From NCBI GenBank assembly GCA_010015675.1, contig ML976987.1, positions 660,790 to 724,789 on the forward strand: a DNA stretch of 64,000 nt. The letters run 5' to 3'. The position numbers and the translations under genes were made by a program. How positions within the stretch are numbered: position 1 is the first letter of the stretch; each line of letters opens with the position of its first letter. Source of the DNA: Byssothecium circinans. Lineage: Eukaryota > Ascomycota > Dothideomycetes > Pleosporales > Massarinaceae. Below, in pieces: positions 44,828 to 56,130 of the stretch. The notes under the pieces are model-generated. The model ran no database searches and was not told the DNA's origin. It was given only the letters and a program-made list of their open reading frames with translations.

Positions 44828-45216
44828 ATGCCTGGCTGCGGAACCGAGGGCTGCAATTGCGCCGACTGTGGATGCGCTCAGGGTGCTTGCAACTGCGGAA
44901 AATGTATGCTCTTTCTTCTTTCTTGCTCTGCTCTGCTCTGCTCTGCTTCCCCTCGCTCGCTCTGGAGCTCCTCGTTAGTTAACACGTTCGTAGAAACTCC
45001 CGTAACCCACGTAAATTCCACGATGCGGTAACCGACAACTTCTTCTTCGATTCGGTCCGCTACAAGCTTTCCTTCTTCGATTCGATTTCGACCGACTGTC
45101 CTTAATACCCACCAAACACAACCACAACATCTTTCTTGCATCTTCCCTTTCTCGACAACGATACGAATACGACTGATACCCTTCGTCGACACTCTTTAGC
45201 ACAACTGCGGTGGTAA
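44828..45216 (+). CDS. Small copper-type metallothionein
   Basis: Exon 1 (44828-44903) encodes MPGCGTEGCNCADCGCAQGA followed by CNCGK: seven cysteines, in CxC and CxxC spacing, in 25 residues. This is the hallmark of fungal metallothioneins, which buffer copper, zinc or cadmium. A GTATGC donor interrupts the next Cys codon. The most likely acceptor, CTTTAG at 45197-45199, would add SQLRW and stop at 45214-45216, for 30 aa and a 296-nt intron. If the intron is retained, the frame reads on through C and a hydrophobic, non-conserved stretch to 45031. Exon 1 is convincing; the C-terminus is not. Intron 1 contains a (CTCTG)n microsatellite. Confidence 0.68.
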
Positions 45217-45391
45217 CGAGAGATTGGAATACGAGCTTGCTTGCTTGCTTGGATGTTTAAGTTAGCAGATCTTAAGGAATAGTAATCTTGCATCTGGAAC
45301 ACATGAGCGCTGTCAAGCAGAGATGAAACGTGAAATCATGTGTTTGTGTTTGCCGGAATATGCAAACGTCCATTTGTCGGTTCAAATGCCG

Positions 45392-47772
45392 CTAGCTTAC
45401 AGCACCCCGTTTCCCTACATCTTCCAGATCGATGACTTCTTCTTCGACTTCCAGTTCGTTCGTTTTTCCTTTGCCGTTCTTCACGCCGTTTTTTCCGCCC
45501 CGCACGCTCACGTTCCCTCTCTTGTCCCTGGGCAGCCCGAAACCATCGTCCTCATCATCGCCGAACAGAAACCCTTTGCCTTTCATTCGCCGCTTTTCGT
45601 CCGATGCGAAGGCTGAGTGGGCTGTGTTCGAAGCAAATGCTGAAGCTGTGGAATCCTGGCCTAGCATCCAGGAGAAATTTGACGAGGCAAGTGTAGGTCG
45701 TGAGCGAGGGGACAGATGGGAAGATGGAGGCTGCGGCTGCCTTGGCGCAGATGCGGGTTGATGTGTTGACGCTGAAGACGCAGGTCGAGATTTAGGAACC
45801 GGAGGCGCGCTTGATGTTCGTTCTGGTACAGGCGGAGATGAGAGTCCTGGTTTGAGAAGACCTGCGGCGGCATTTTCTGCTGATGCTTGCTCGGTCACTT
45901 CATCGACAGGTAGTGGTATCGTAGAGTCCTCGAGATAGACCTGCACAAACTGAACTTTAGCGATGGCCAGGCTCAGCGTTTCGATTGAGTCCTTCTTTTC
46001 CTTGCCATCTTCGCTTCGCTCCAGGTGGTAGTCCCATAGTTCACCTACTGCGCTCTCCAGCATCTTGGCTAGGTCCTTGCTTCTCCTTTCCAGGCTTTCT
46101 ATCTTCTTGATCGCATTTCCTGAATGTGCTCGCTCGAAGCCTGGGCGTTGGTTCGGTGAGAGAACAAGCTGAGCTGGCTTTCGATACTCTCTTCCGCCTG
46201 AGCGAGGCGTGGTCTCTCCAGAATTGCCACCTGTTTGTATGGCTTCAACGTTCTTCCTGACTTCTCCCACGGCATCACGGATCACTTTCCCTACACCCCA
46301 TTGCGATCCCCGTTCCATGACATTCTTAGCCGCGCCTTGCAGTATAGCTTCTATCCCCGCTCCTTGTTGGGTTACGAAACTTCGCGGTGAGACTAGGCTA
46401 TTTCTTGATCGACGGCTCGAGGCAGAGGGGGTAGGAGATGGTATGCGGATACTGGGTGTGGGCTTCATATCGAATGTCGGTGCTCTCTTTCCATAGCGCG
46501 AGATAATTTCGGCTCCGCCCTCCGGTGTCAAGTGATCTCTAAGATACAAAGCATCCTTGATAAAAGTATATGCAGGCGCGTCCGGTTCTGGATATCGCAG
46601 CAAAAGAGCAAAAGCTTCATTGGTATCCGCTGCGAGCAAATCCCAGCGTATCCGCAACAGCATGGCGATTGAGATCATGTCAACAAGCTCGAGAGTGGCA
46701 TCGATGGCGAAGAGGGCATCCCACATGTTCAAGACTTCGTCAAGAGGAAATTCGCGCCCAAAGAGCAGTCGTATCCACCGCCTGCACCTCATTAGCTTAA
46801 ACAGACGAGGAGAGCCACATTCCTACAGTAAGAATATCTGGGGCACAATCTCAAGCTTCGTCAGATGTGCCGCGAGCTCTGGATCGGCCCTAGAAAGATA
46901 CCTTTCGAAGATGCGTGAACATCGCGCGAGCATCGGTGTGTCTTTCGACATTGATCCCGTCTCCGCAGGCTCGAAAAATGTCTTAGCCGTCTGCATAACA
47001 GACGAGAACAACGTAAACGAATCGTGCTCAATGTATTGAGCATTGAGTAGATCCACAAGCGTCTGGTCCTCGTCCGTGTTCCCAGACCCAGTCGTATCGA
47101 CAGCATCTCGTTCCACCACCCACAGCAGCAGCGCTAGAATCTCGTGCATACCCTGCCTGTACCCAATCTGCGGATGCGTCTTGCACCACACAAACAATAC
47201 ATCCAGCAGCATGTTCTGCGTAGCCGGCTGCCGAAAGTATGTGTTGTCGGGCATACATCGCTCGATGTCCTGAAAGATTTCTGCGCGAAGCGCCTCGTCG
47301 GCCCGTAGAGCTGTCCATGGAGACTTTCAAGACTTAGTATCGGTCACTGTACGGTGTATGAAGGCATAGCGGAGTAAAGTACCTCTTCATTTTCGGTAAG
47401 AGGGTCGACGGGGGATTCGAACTCGTCGGGATGTTCAATTGCGCGGAGGTAGTGTGAACGGAGTGAGGTGTAGATGCTGCGGGACTCGGTGATGCGTAAT
47501 GACCATGATGAGCGGTCCAAAGTCTTGAGAAGCAGGAATATCTGGAACGGTCAATCATTGTTCAGATAAATATATAGGGTGCGTACCTTCCAGCAGACTG
47601 AGCGCAATCCGGCGGTTATTTGAGGTTCTCGATGCGAAGATACAGCTATCTTCAAGTCCGTGAGAGAGTGGAAGTCGTCCAGTTGATGCCAATGCTTCCT
47701 AGAGAGTTTAGCACCCAAATTGCGATATTATACAATGTGTGATACGCACTCTGCATCGGATATGGATCTCAT
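45392..47772 (-). CDS. TBC1D5-like Rab GTPase-activating protein
   Basis: Five exons: 47772-47750, 47698-47587, 47541-47383, 47323-46828 or 46827, and 46781-45392; 726 aa. The TBC domain (about 35-330) has both catalytic fingers: the arginine in EIFQDIERC (IxxDxxR) and the glutamine in IGYRQGMHEIL (YxQ). RWIRLLFGREFPLDEVLNMW across the last junction is the TBC1D5 hallmark. The C-terminal 400 residues are Ser/Pro-rich and acidic with a short coiled coil, and end LEDVGKRGAVS. TBC1D5 acts on Rab7 in retromer and autophagy traffic; the same role here is inference. Exon 1 codes only seven complete codons (MRSISDA). Confidence 0.9.
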
Positions 47773-48599
47773 AGCGCAAGGAAGAAATACTGTGTGCCTG
47801 GGTGAGTGTGAGGGGTAATGGCACCTTGATGGCGAGCTATCAGTCCGTGTTGACGCCGCATGTTTCTCGACGTGGGGCGCTCGAGCCGATCACGTGCTGT
47901 CGTGTCCTCAGCTGGGCCGCCACACCCACTGTCCACCATATTTGCTCTCGTGTTGTTCGAAAAGCCGACATGGCGACTCTATATTACGATATCATCAATC
48001 TCGCTATCAAGACTTCGCCTGAGCCTTGCAATTATCATGTCCAAGGTTAGGTCAACTGCTAGATGTCTATTATTCAACTTCAGGCTAGGAGTACCCAATT
48101 ATCACACCCGTGTCATCCATAGCATGGTAGCATTGGAGGCGATCAACTTCGCGTCCTTGAAGTTCAGCTGTTCCAAGGTTGTCAATGCCACGGGCGCCAA
48201 AGCTAAATTTAGGGAAGCCACACGAGTTCGATATATCGATTATTACATCTATCTCCCGTCAACACGAATGCTTGAAACACAACACAAGTAATAATGACAC
48301 TACTTGATTCAGTCAGCGGAAAGAGAGGATGATGCCAATCTCAATTCGAGTTTATCCGGAAAGACGGCTAGAAGCTACAAGTGACACTGGTGATCTCTGA
48401 TGCTCAAAGCGAATAGCCCTTTTGAGTTACTAGCGTATCCATCATGAGATTGGTACCCGTAAAGACGGGCCAGTCTTGCGCACCCTTTCCTACTCTTTCA
48501 AGGATATTTGTGTTGGCTCTAGCAAACGGAAGTTTGGTTTCGGTTCCACAATCTCAAGTGCTGTGGCTACCAGGAATGCAATGACGCGGTTCAAGTGTC
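47773..48599. other. Intergenic region
   Basis: Promoter of the TBC gene (minus strand) and 3' flank of MED31. The open frame at 47860-48291 shows no family features. No gene is supported. Confidence 0.5.
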
Positions 48600-49041
48600 T
48601 CAATCCTTCTTCTCAGGAACAGCATTCCTCTGACCCTCAATGATCAAGTGGCTCACGAGCTGGGGATTAATGACATCGCGCCGGAAATGCTCGTTCTGAA
48701 GCAGTTCTAGCGTCCGGAGTGTGGGTCCAGGATGGCTGCGGACAAATGCTCAGTCACCTGCCTAACAACAATCAATAGTTTGGGCTTCTTACTGTAGATA
48801 CTTGGAGTACTTGGGCGCCTTGAAGTACTGCAGGTAGCCGAGGTAGGCTACGAATTCGGGTTTGTCGAGCAGCTTCTGCACAGCCAGGTACTGGAGGTAA
48901 CCGGGATTGGCAAGACACTGCACAAACTAAGCGCGTGGGTCAGTGGAAGTTAGAAAGGGGGATGACGTCGGGCCGGACCTCAAGCTCCAGCTCGAAGCGC
49001 GAGAATCCTCCATAGCGCGCGTCGGACGACGATGCAGCCAT
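48600..49041 (-). CDS. MED31: Mediator complex subunit 31
   Basis: A small gene in three exons, 49041-48979, 48926-48793 and 48735-48600, encoding 110 aa. It begins [20 protein letters not shown]. The Med31/Soh1 core is continuous across the splice sites: [20 protein letters not shown], then [20 protein letters not shown], then [20 protein letters not shown]. Med31 belongs to the middle module of Mediator and contacts Med7, linking activators to RNA polymerase II. Donor sequences are GTCCGG and GTAAGA; acceptors are CTTAG and CCGCAG. The three short exons make it easy to miss by ORF length. The identity is secure. Confidence 0.94.
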
Positions 49042-50034
49042 GTTGATGTGGCAGGTTGGAGGTTGGACTGAGAGCAGCTGGGCTTCGCGTAGGAGTGGTC
49101 GTGGAGAGGCGCCCGATTTGATGGGCTATTCAGGGTTCAAATTGCGGGGAGGAGCTAGGCCGGTTTGGAGGCCAACCGCAGTGACAGTGAATTAGCCTGC
49201 GAGTTGTGCACAGCAAGCACGGACTACGGCCTATGGACTAAGCGGTCGGGCAATACGGCAATCTTGAATCGCAGTGGAAGAGCCTCAGCGGGAGTAGTCT
49301 ATGCGGAGAATGGCTGCGGTCGTGATCAAAGACAGACGTGAGAGAAGAGCGACGGCGGGCTTGACCGCTTGAACAAAGTCGAGTTTGGTTGGCATAGATG
49401 ATAGATCATGATAGAGGGCATTATTCTCTTCATCTCACGGACCTATTTTGTACAGTGTCGGCAGCGCACTGTCGCCGTTCAGGTGCCAGGTGGACGTCCA
49501 TCCCTCGAATCACACTCAGGAGAGGGCGCCACCAGATCTACCTATTTACTTACCTACTTTCCCTGCGCCGCCGCCAGACCAGACCCCCGTTCTCACCTTC
49601 TCAAGTGCTCTCTCTCACTCTGCTCGCCGCTACCCTCTCCCGTACCGCATCCAGAGGCGGCTTCTAAACACGCCGTGTACCTCTACAACAATAGCAGCGG
49701 CATCGCCGCGCACTAGTCCGCCCAAACGCAGACTCAAACAAGGCCACGGCCACAGTCGCTCGCCGCCAATCCCAATCCCAATCCCAATCTCCAGCGTCCA
49801 GCATCATATCGCAGTCTTACCCTTTAACACAAAGTGCGCCCCTTTATTTTGCCACATCCTCTTCCTGTCTGCCAGGAACCGGTGGGCGAGTCGCGAGTCG
49901 CGCGTCATCTCTACGCTCTACCGTCGGCCAACATCCATTCTCGACACTGCTGGCCCACTGCCGCAGGCCTGTCTCCCCGGCACCCGCTTTGATTTTGATT
50001 GGACATCTACAGGGTTGAGTGCAGCGGCGTCATC
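49042..50034. other. Divergent promoter region
   Basis: About 1 kb between MED31 (minus) and PAL1 (plus). The right part (49480-50034) is C-rich and is probably PAL1 leader. It includes a short CCAATCCCAATC repeat near 49770. No gene was seen. Confidence 0.5.
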
Positions 50035-51857
50035 ATGATCGTGGAGCCGTCAATGCCTGGTAAGCTCCTCCTTTATCGCCTGTTTCACATGCGTTGGCGG
50101 CGACGAAACCGAATCAAACGGATAACTGACGTTTCTCCTTTTTTTGTCTGCAGACCGCCGCCCGTCTCCTGGCCTCAGTCTGGAGCTGTCTTCCAACAAC
50201 CCATTCCGCAACCGCGCCTCGTCCCCCGCCATCCCTTCGCCCGCCCTCCAGACACCCACGAGTGGCGGCAGCCGGCCCATGTCGCGCAATCCGTTTCTGC
50301 AGACCTTTGAAGCCGAATTTAACAGGCAGGCTCAACTAATCGACATGTCGGCTGATATGAAGGAGTCACCTAAGAAGGCGACGTTTGCGAATAGCACCGA
50401 AGAATTATTTGTACGTCTTCCACAGCCAAGGGGATGAAGGTGACGGTGATGCGATGCGTTGCACAGCTTGTGCACTCGCCTCACCGTGGCCCTCTGCCGC
50501 ACCCCCTGAACTCCAGACACCCGCAATGGAGCGCTTCAAGCGATTTGTGACCCAATTCACTAACTATCCTTCCCTGCCACAGAACAACCTGACGCTCGAT
50601 GATGGCGAGAAGAAGCGAGCACCGCCGTCTCGCGGCCCTCCCGGCCGCAGCGGCACCCTCCCCGTCAAAGGCCACCGTCCCTCGCGCTCAGACGAAGAAG
50701 AACCGCGTGAGAGGCGACCGCGCGACGCTGAGGACGAGAAAAGGCGGATGCGCGGTCCTCCTCGAGGGCCCAAACGGCCCAGCGGCTCTGGCTCTCGCCC
50801 GCCACCGCCTCGAGGTAGCCCTGATCGTCGCGAGAGGCGCACACGCCGAAATTCGGAGTCCTCCATGATCGACAAGGGCTCTCTCGATCCACACGAGGAG
50901 CGTAGGCGTAGGGAGCGTCGCAGGGAGCGTGATGAACGTGCCAAAGATGCCAAAGACGGCAAAGACAGCAAGTCGCGCTCTACTAGGGTGAGGAAGCCCC
51001 ACGGCCTCGACATCATCGACAAGCTGGATGTGAGCGGCATCTACGGCCCGAGCATGATCCACCACGACGGACCCTACGATGCTGTTCGACCCCACCGCAA
51101 CCGCAAGAAGGACCAGCGCGCTCCCATGGAAGCGTTTCCCCTCAACTCTGCCAACAATGCTCTCGGTGGCTCGGGCCCTGTCAACGAAAATATTGATCTC
51201 GACCAGTTCCACGGCCGCGGCGCGGAGGGTTTTTCCGACTTTGGCATTGCTTCGACGAAGCGTCCCGGTCTGGACGCCCGTGCGCAGACCTTCGGACCCA
51301 AGGAACGAGCCGATATTGTTCACGGCGACATGAGCCACGGCCTGGGAACTTCAACTTTCCTCGAAGGCGCACCAGCATCACGTGCAGCCATTGCCCAGCG
51401 CGAGTCGGAGAACCAAAAGGCCATGGCTGATGGTGGTCTCGGTCGCAAGAAGTCGATTGCACAGCGCTTCCGTGGCATCTCGCAGCCCCGGCGCGACTTT
51501 GAGGGTCGACCCAAGATCACCTCTCCCGGTGCTGGACTGAGCCCCAACGGACCCCTCTCTACTGGAGGCGGTTATGCTAGGGACAAAAACAATGAAGCCA
51601 ACCCTTTCTTTGATTCTTACGACGAAGCATATGAGAGGAAGGGCACTGCCATCAAGATTGCCGAGACGGAGAACAAGGAGGGAGCTACTTCGCCCTCCTC
51701 TCCGTACGGCCGCAATGCTTTGACCCGAGCCGCGACATCGGACAGCCTACCCTCTCCCCCTGCAACGAGGCCCCAGAATGAGGGCGGAGGGTTCTTGAAC
51801 CGCATGAAGAGTTTAAAGGGCGGACGGAGACCTCGACCCGAACGCCCAGCCGCCTAA
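50035..51857 (+). CDS. PAL1: Pal1 cell-morphology protein
   Basis: Three exons: 50035-50059, 50154-50410 and 50583-51857; 518 aa. The Pal1 core is in the third exon: PHGLDIIDKLDVSGIYG, SMIHHDGPYDAVRPHRN and APMEAFPLNSANNALGG. An NPF motif (SSNNPFRN) and another (SRNPFLQTFEAEFNR) near the N-terminus are EH-domain ligands, fitting Pal1's known place at endocytic sites (with Ede1/Eps15-type proteins). The middle is extremely Arg/Glu-rich (EERRRRERRRERDER), and the protein is largely disordered. Fission yeast Pal1 maintains cylindrical cell shape. The tiny first exon (25 nt) is supported by GTAAGC and a pyrimidine-rich ...TGTCTGCAG acceptor. Confidence 0.92.
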
Positions 51858-52867
51858 GGGAACTCTCTGGCTTGGATACAATATCTTTGACGCAATATGT
51901 ATAACGTATGCGCCCTACATGATACGGTCGAAATTCCCGATAAAGAAACTTGCCACGATCTATCTGCCGGGTGTCCAGACACTACAGGACAAAGCATCAC
52001 AACCATGCGAGAAGGTGCAGAACGCATTTCTCCTTACAATCACCACAACATGGGGGCTAGCGAGACTTGGAGGCATACTGTTAAGAGACCGGAGTTTGAA
52101 GCTGGGGCATTGGACACAAAACATTGACTGGCACTTGGATACAGCTTCAAGTGTACAACTGGTCGAAATCACAGTTGGGGGGAGGCGGAGACAAAAACAG
52201 AAACCTCTTTTCTTTTTTTTTCTTTTCTTTCTAAGCTGAGTTCATTAATGAGAGGGAGCGTCGTCTTGCACGACCCTATCTTCTGGGATAGGCCGGAGGG
52301 AGCGAGGAAGGGACCGTAGTTCAGATTCAGAATCAAGGTGTGAAATGTGGAAGCCGGACCGAACTCATTCCCTCAGTAAAAGCTTTTACATGATGTAGAT
52401 TTAGTGATGTTAGTGCAAGATGGCTTGACATATTCCTAGTACATGCAATCGATGCCTGCAAGGCTGTGCAATCCACCACCCAGGTCCACGTCTGTGGAAA
52501 CGGCTCCGAGCATTGGTAAGCTAAAATCTTGCAAGATCCCGGTACGATCGCAGTGCCAGATTTGCACACGTCCATGGATCGAATAAAACCCATGCGGGGA
52601 GAGAACGAGGTTGATGGATGTTTTAGGGCCTGGGCGTTTGTGCGGCACAGGCGTAGATTGCGGTCCTAGATGGTGGTCTCTCCCCCGGCTGGGGTTCGGG
52701 AGCTCTTTTCTGTGGTTTCCTCTTTCGGAGGGCTAGTTCGGAAGGGACCTCCGAGCATCTGCCATTTGCTTGACTCGGACTTGACGGGACAAGACGTGAC
52801 AGGATCCACGGGTTCGACACGCCTTATACGCTTCGGTGCTTTCGGAGCTGGCGGAAGTGGAAGCATA
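51858..52867. other. Intergenic region
   Basis: 3' flank of PAL1 with a T-rich run (CTTTTTTTTTC) near 52210, and the upstream region of the Rad51-like gene. The frame of that gene is open back to an ATG at 52670, so part of 52670-52867 could be coding. No other gene is supported. Confidence 0.45.
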
Positions 52868-54314
52868 ATGGAGCGAGCGGGTGGGACGGCGAGTCCTGCG
52901 GAGGCGTTGCTTGCGGCGAGTTTCGTCGGGGATGAGGTGTTGGAGAGTTTGTTTAATGGTGTTGTAAATGGGGCGGTAGGGAAGAAGGGAAGAGAGGGAA
53001 GGCTAGGTGTTGGGGTTAAGAGCGTGGATGAGGCGTTGGAAGGGGCAGTCGGGGAGGGGAGGGTCGTTGGGGTTAGCTGTGAGGTTGGCGGTGCTGGGGT
53101 GGAGGTATGTTGATCAAACCCTCTACCATGTGACCGTAAAGGTTGGCAGAGATGGAGGATAGGTATGAAGAGGGACTCACTGGGTATTCAGGTATGTCTC
53201 ACGTTGCTGGCGAACTCGCTACTTGAGAAACCGGCTTCCGTCGCTGCGGTTGTCGATACCACGGGGAATCTGGATGTGCTTCGTCTGTATACGATTATAC
53301 TGTCACGGTTGCATGCAGATGCGACACTTCTCGGAAGTCTTCGAATGGTCAGCGGGCAAGATGGCTCTGCGGAGGATGTGGCGGCCAAGGTGCTGGATCG
53401 GGTCAAGATCATGAGGGCGTTCGATCTTGTTGGCGTTATGGAAGCTGTGAATGAGATAAGAGATGGGTTGGAGGGAAGGATGGGTCTAGTCGTGTCTGAG
53501 AAAGAGAAGGAAGTGGTGGAGACCGATACATCGCTTGCGCCGAAGAAGACGGTCATCGCGGACAGTGAAGATGAGGACGAAGACGAGATACTATTCGAGA
53601 CTGAAGCTGCCCATCAGACTCAGCGTGAATCAGTCGCTCCTCCAGTCCGGTCAGCAGCGCCAGATCCAGTACCCGAGCAAAACCCCACAAAGATGGATAC
53701 AAGAGACGAAGATGAAGGCAAAGTGGCAATCGTCCTCATAGACAATCTCGCACACGTTGTCAACCCGTTGCTAAAGAAAGATTACGTCCACAGTATGCCA
53801 CCTCCACGACATTGAACACACCTTCTCCTATAGACGACTCGAGCTAACACACCCAGCACACGCTCTAACATCAACATTCCTCCTCACCCTCGCAAACCTC
53901 ACCCGAACCCACACTCTCCACACCATACTCTTAAATCCCTCTACCATCCCCCGTCCACCAGCCCCCAAACCCCCTCTAAATCCCAACCAAGGTCCCGACC
54001 CATCGCAGCCCCAACAGCAATATCAACCTCCGCCACCGCCCTCGATATTCGCATCGAGCAAACTCGTCCCAGCGCTAGGGAATGTACTAGCGCCGTATCT
54101 TGATCTGCATTTACTAGTTGAAAGGATGCCGAGACGAAAGGCAGATGCTAGGGTTCTGTATGCGGAGGGCGGGACGGCCGGGAAGAGGTCGGTTAGAGGA
54201 GGGAAGGGACCGGAGATGGTGGGTGTGGTGGAGGTTTTGAGTGATCGGTGGAGTGGCAGGGTGGGTGCTTGGGGTGTTTTCGGTGAGGGCGAGAAGGGGA
54301 TGCAGGACTTGTAA
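52868..54314 (+). CDS. Rad51/RecA-like recombination protein with degenerate Walker A
   Basis: Three exons: 52868-53104, 53192-53792 and 53857-54314; 431 aa. VKSVDEALEGAVGEGRVVGV is the usual entry to a RecA fold ("LDEALgGG..G.v.ei"). Where GxxGxGKT is expected the spliced protein reads CEVGGAGVEVCLTLLAN, so the Walker A lysine is absent. VAAVVDTTGNLDVLRLYTII and DRVKIMRAFDLVGVMEAVNE are Rad51-paralog-like strands. VAIVLIDNLAHVV is Walker B, and LTSTFLLTLANLTRTHTLHT follows it. An acidic insert (IADSEDEDEDEILF) lies between. Likely a Rad51 paralogue acting in homologous recombination, perhaps like fission yeast Rlp1 or Rdl1; the orthologue is not established. The start may be at 52670 instead. 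Confidence 0.78.
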
Positions 54315-54364
54315 AGGAAATGACAAAAGGAAACGGTTGAGACGGATTGTTATGATACCCAAGA

Positions 54365-55894
54365 CTACGACTGCAACGAGCTCTCGAGACCAAAAGCATC
54401 GTCCCCAACATTTTGTACCCATCCTTTCAGCGCGGCTTTCCGGACATCATCTTTGACTTTCCTCCGCGGAGCCAGCAGCTCAGTCTGCTTGACCTCTTTA
54501 TACGTCTTCTTCTCGAGCGCCTCAATCAACATGGGCACAGCAGCAATTGCTGCAACCTGAGCAGCTACCTGCCACACACTCCTTCGACAAATGGAGCTTG
54601 CACCCCTAGGGTCGAATTGCTTTCGTCCCTGTAGAACGCCTCCAATCAATGTCTCCTGCCAGTTCGGCGTCCAAAGCGCACTCATGTTACTCGCGACCGC
54701 CTTTTCACTCTGACCCACCGCCCGTCTACTCCACATAAACTCTCTTTCCGTGCCCCTAACCTCAAATCCACTCCATTTATACCCGCCTTGCCAGCCTTTC
54801 GTCATCTCGTCAGTTACGCCGTTCATTCTTCCTGTCCGCGAGAACGCACGTTCGCAGGCTGAAGGCACGAGTTGCGACTTCGGAAGGACCAAGGTAGCTA
54901 CGTAAGCATTCCTGGGGCTGATGAGGAGCGAGGTCAATGAGGCAAGGAGAGAAGTGCTTTGATTCAGCGCGAGTTTGTCGGTACAGGATTTCGACAGAGT
55001 GGGCGGAGCATCAGGGCGGGAGGGTTTGTAGCGTAGAGCACCCAGATGCGCGAAATGAGAGCGCCCTCTCAGTCCCGCCACATCTTCTTCTTCCCCACCA
55101 ACACCTTCTCTCACTACCCCTGGAGCACACGAAGCAGCGGTAATAGTAGGCACGGGACTACTCCACGGCGTGGCATCTTCCTGCGCGTCCATTACGAGCT
55201 CCATACTTGCGTCTCCGCAGGGTGCTTCGGAACAGTACATGAAGATGGTGACGTCGTCTTCGATGGTGAAGGGTTGGGTTTCATGGGTGGGAGAGGTTGA
55301 TGCAATTTCTTCATTTGAGCGACGGCGAAGGAATGGGGAGGGGTGGGCTGGCGGGGGTAGGGTGAGGGTGAGGAGAATGTGGTCGAGGAGGAAGCGGTTG
55401 AAGGCTCGGATGGCGAGGACTTCGGCGTGCCAGTCGTGGAGGGCGGTGCCGTGGGAGAGGGGGAGTTTGGTGGTGGGGAGGCATTTCATGCCGGTTCTGG
55501 GGTTGTTAGTATAGCATCTTTAACCTTCATCTTTAGACTTGGTTTGAATCTCATTGTATGATCAGTCCCATGCTGTTGACAATTTGCATAAGGATCTTGA
55601 ACGCTACTTTACGAGGTCCCTCACAGGACGCAGCCAAAAGATCAACAAGGGAGATAAGTAGATAAGAGGGACTTACCCCAATGAAACGCATGATAGTTGG
55701 CCATCTTCACTGAACTGTATAAGCTTACTTCATCATTCCATATCTTTAGTTCCGAGCATACTTTTAGCTAGTACGATTCCGGCGAGTGGAACCCATTCTC
55801 GAGAACCTTCAGCGCGGACCCGGGGTTTGCGCTTCTCTGGCAGCTTGTCAAAGGTGTCGAGTACGCAGTCTGCAATCGCATCTGCAGAGATCAT
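54365..55894 (-). CDS. TAD1: tRNA-specific adenosine deaminase Tad1 (ADAT1)
   Basis: Deaminates A37 of tRNA-Ala to inosine. The last exon (55496-54365) has the ADAR-type deaminase set: HAE in ALHDWHAEVLAIRAFN, the zinc cysteine in CSEAPCGDASMEL, and the second cysteine in LSKSCTDKLAL. A middle exon ending at 55677 encodes EDGQLSCVSLG and joins to TGMKCLPTTK. The first exon starts at 55894: MISADAIADCVLDTFDKLPE, then SREWVPLAGIVLAKS. The donor of intron 1 could not be fixed: GTATGC or GTACTA near 55750 gives the wrong phase, or an unusual junction, with the acceptors at 55710 or 55715. A non-canonical donor or a frameshift is possible. It is convergent with the Rad51-like gene, 50 bp away. Confidence 0.88.
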
Positions 55895-56130
55895 ATCTGA
55901 CCTGCTGTACAAGACGCGTGGGGGTGGGGTGATGAAGTGGAGATAGGTGTAGGATCGGAGGTTGGAGCCCCGACGTGGTTTCATTCCATGTCTGTCAGCA
56001 ATACTTTCGCCGTTTCCAGACAATCGCTGCTGCCACTCTGCTCCACGGCCCTGTCACTGTCACACGCTGGGCACTAACCGGCTTATTAAATCTATCAGTC
56101 ACCCACCACGCCTCTTTCCGCTCCGCCGTC

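Noticed and set aside
47860..48291. Open frame of 143 residues upstream of the TBC gene
   Set aside because: No recognisable domain, signal or codon bias; probably chance.
50385..50582. Pal1 starting in the frame at 50385
   Set aside because: That frame runs through a 172-nt intron (GTACGT...CCACAG). Exons at 50035 and 50154 give the proper NPF-containing N-terminus.
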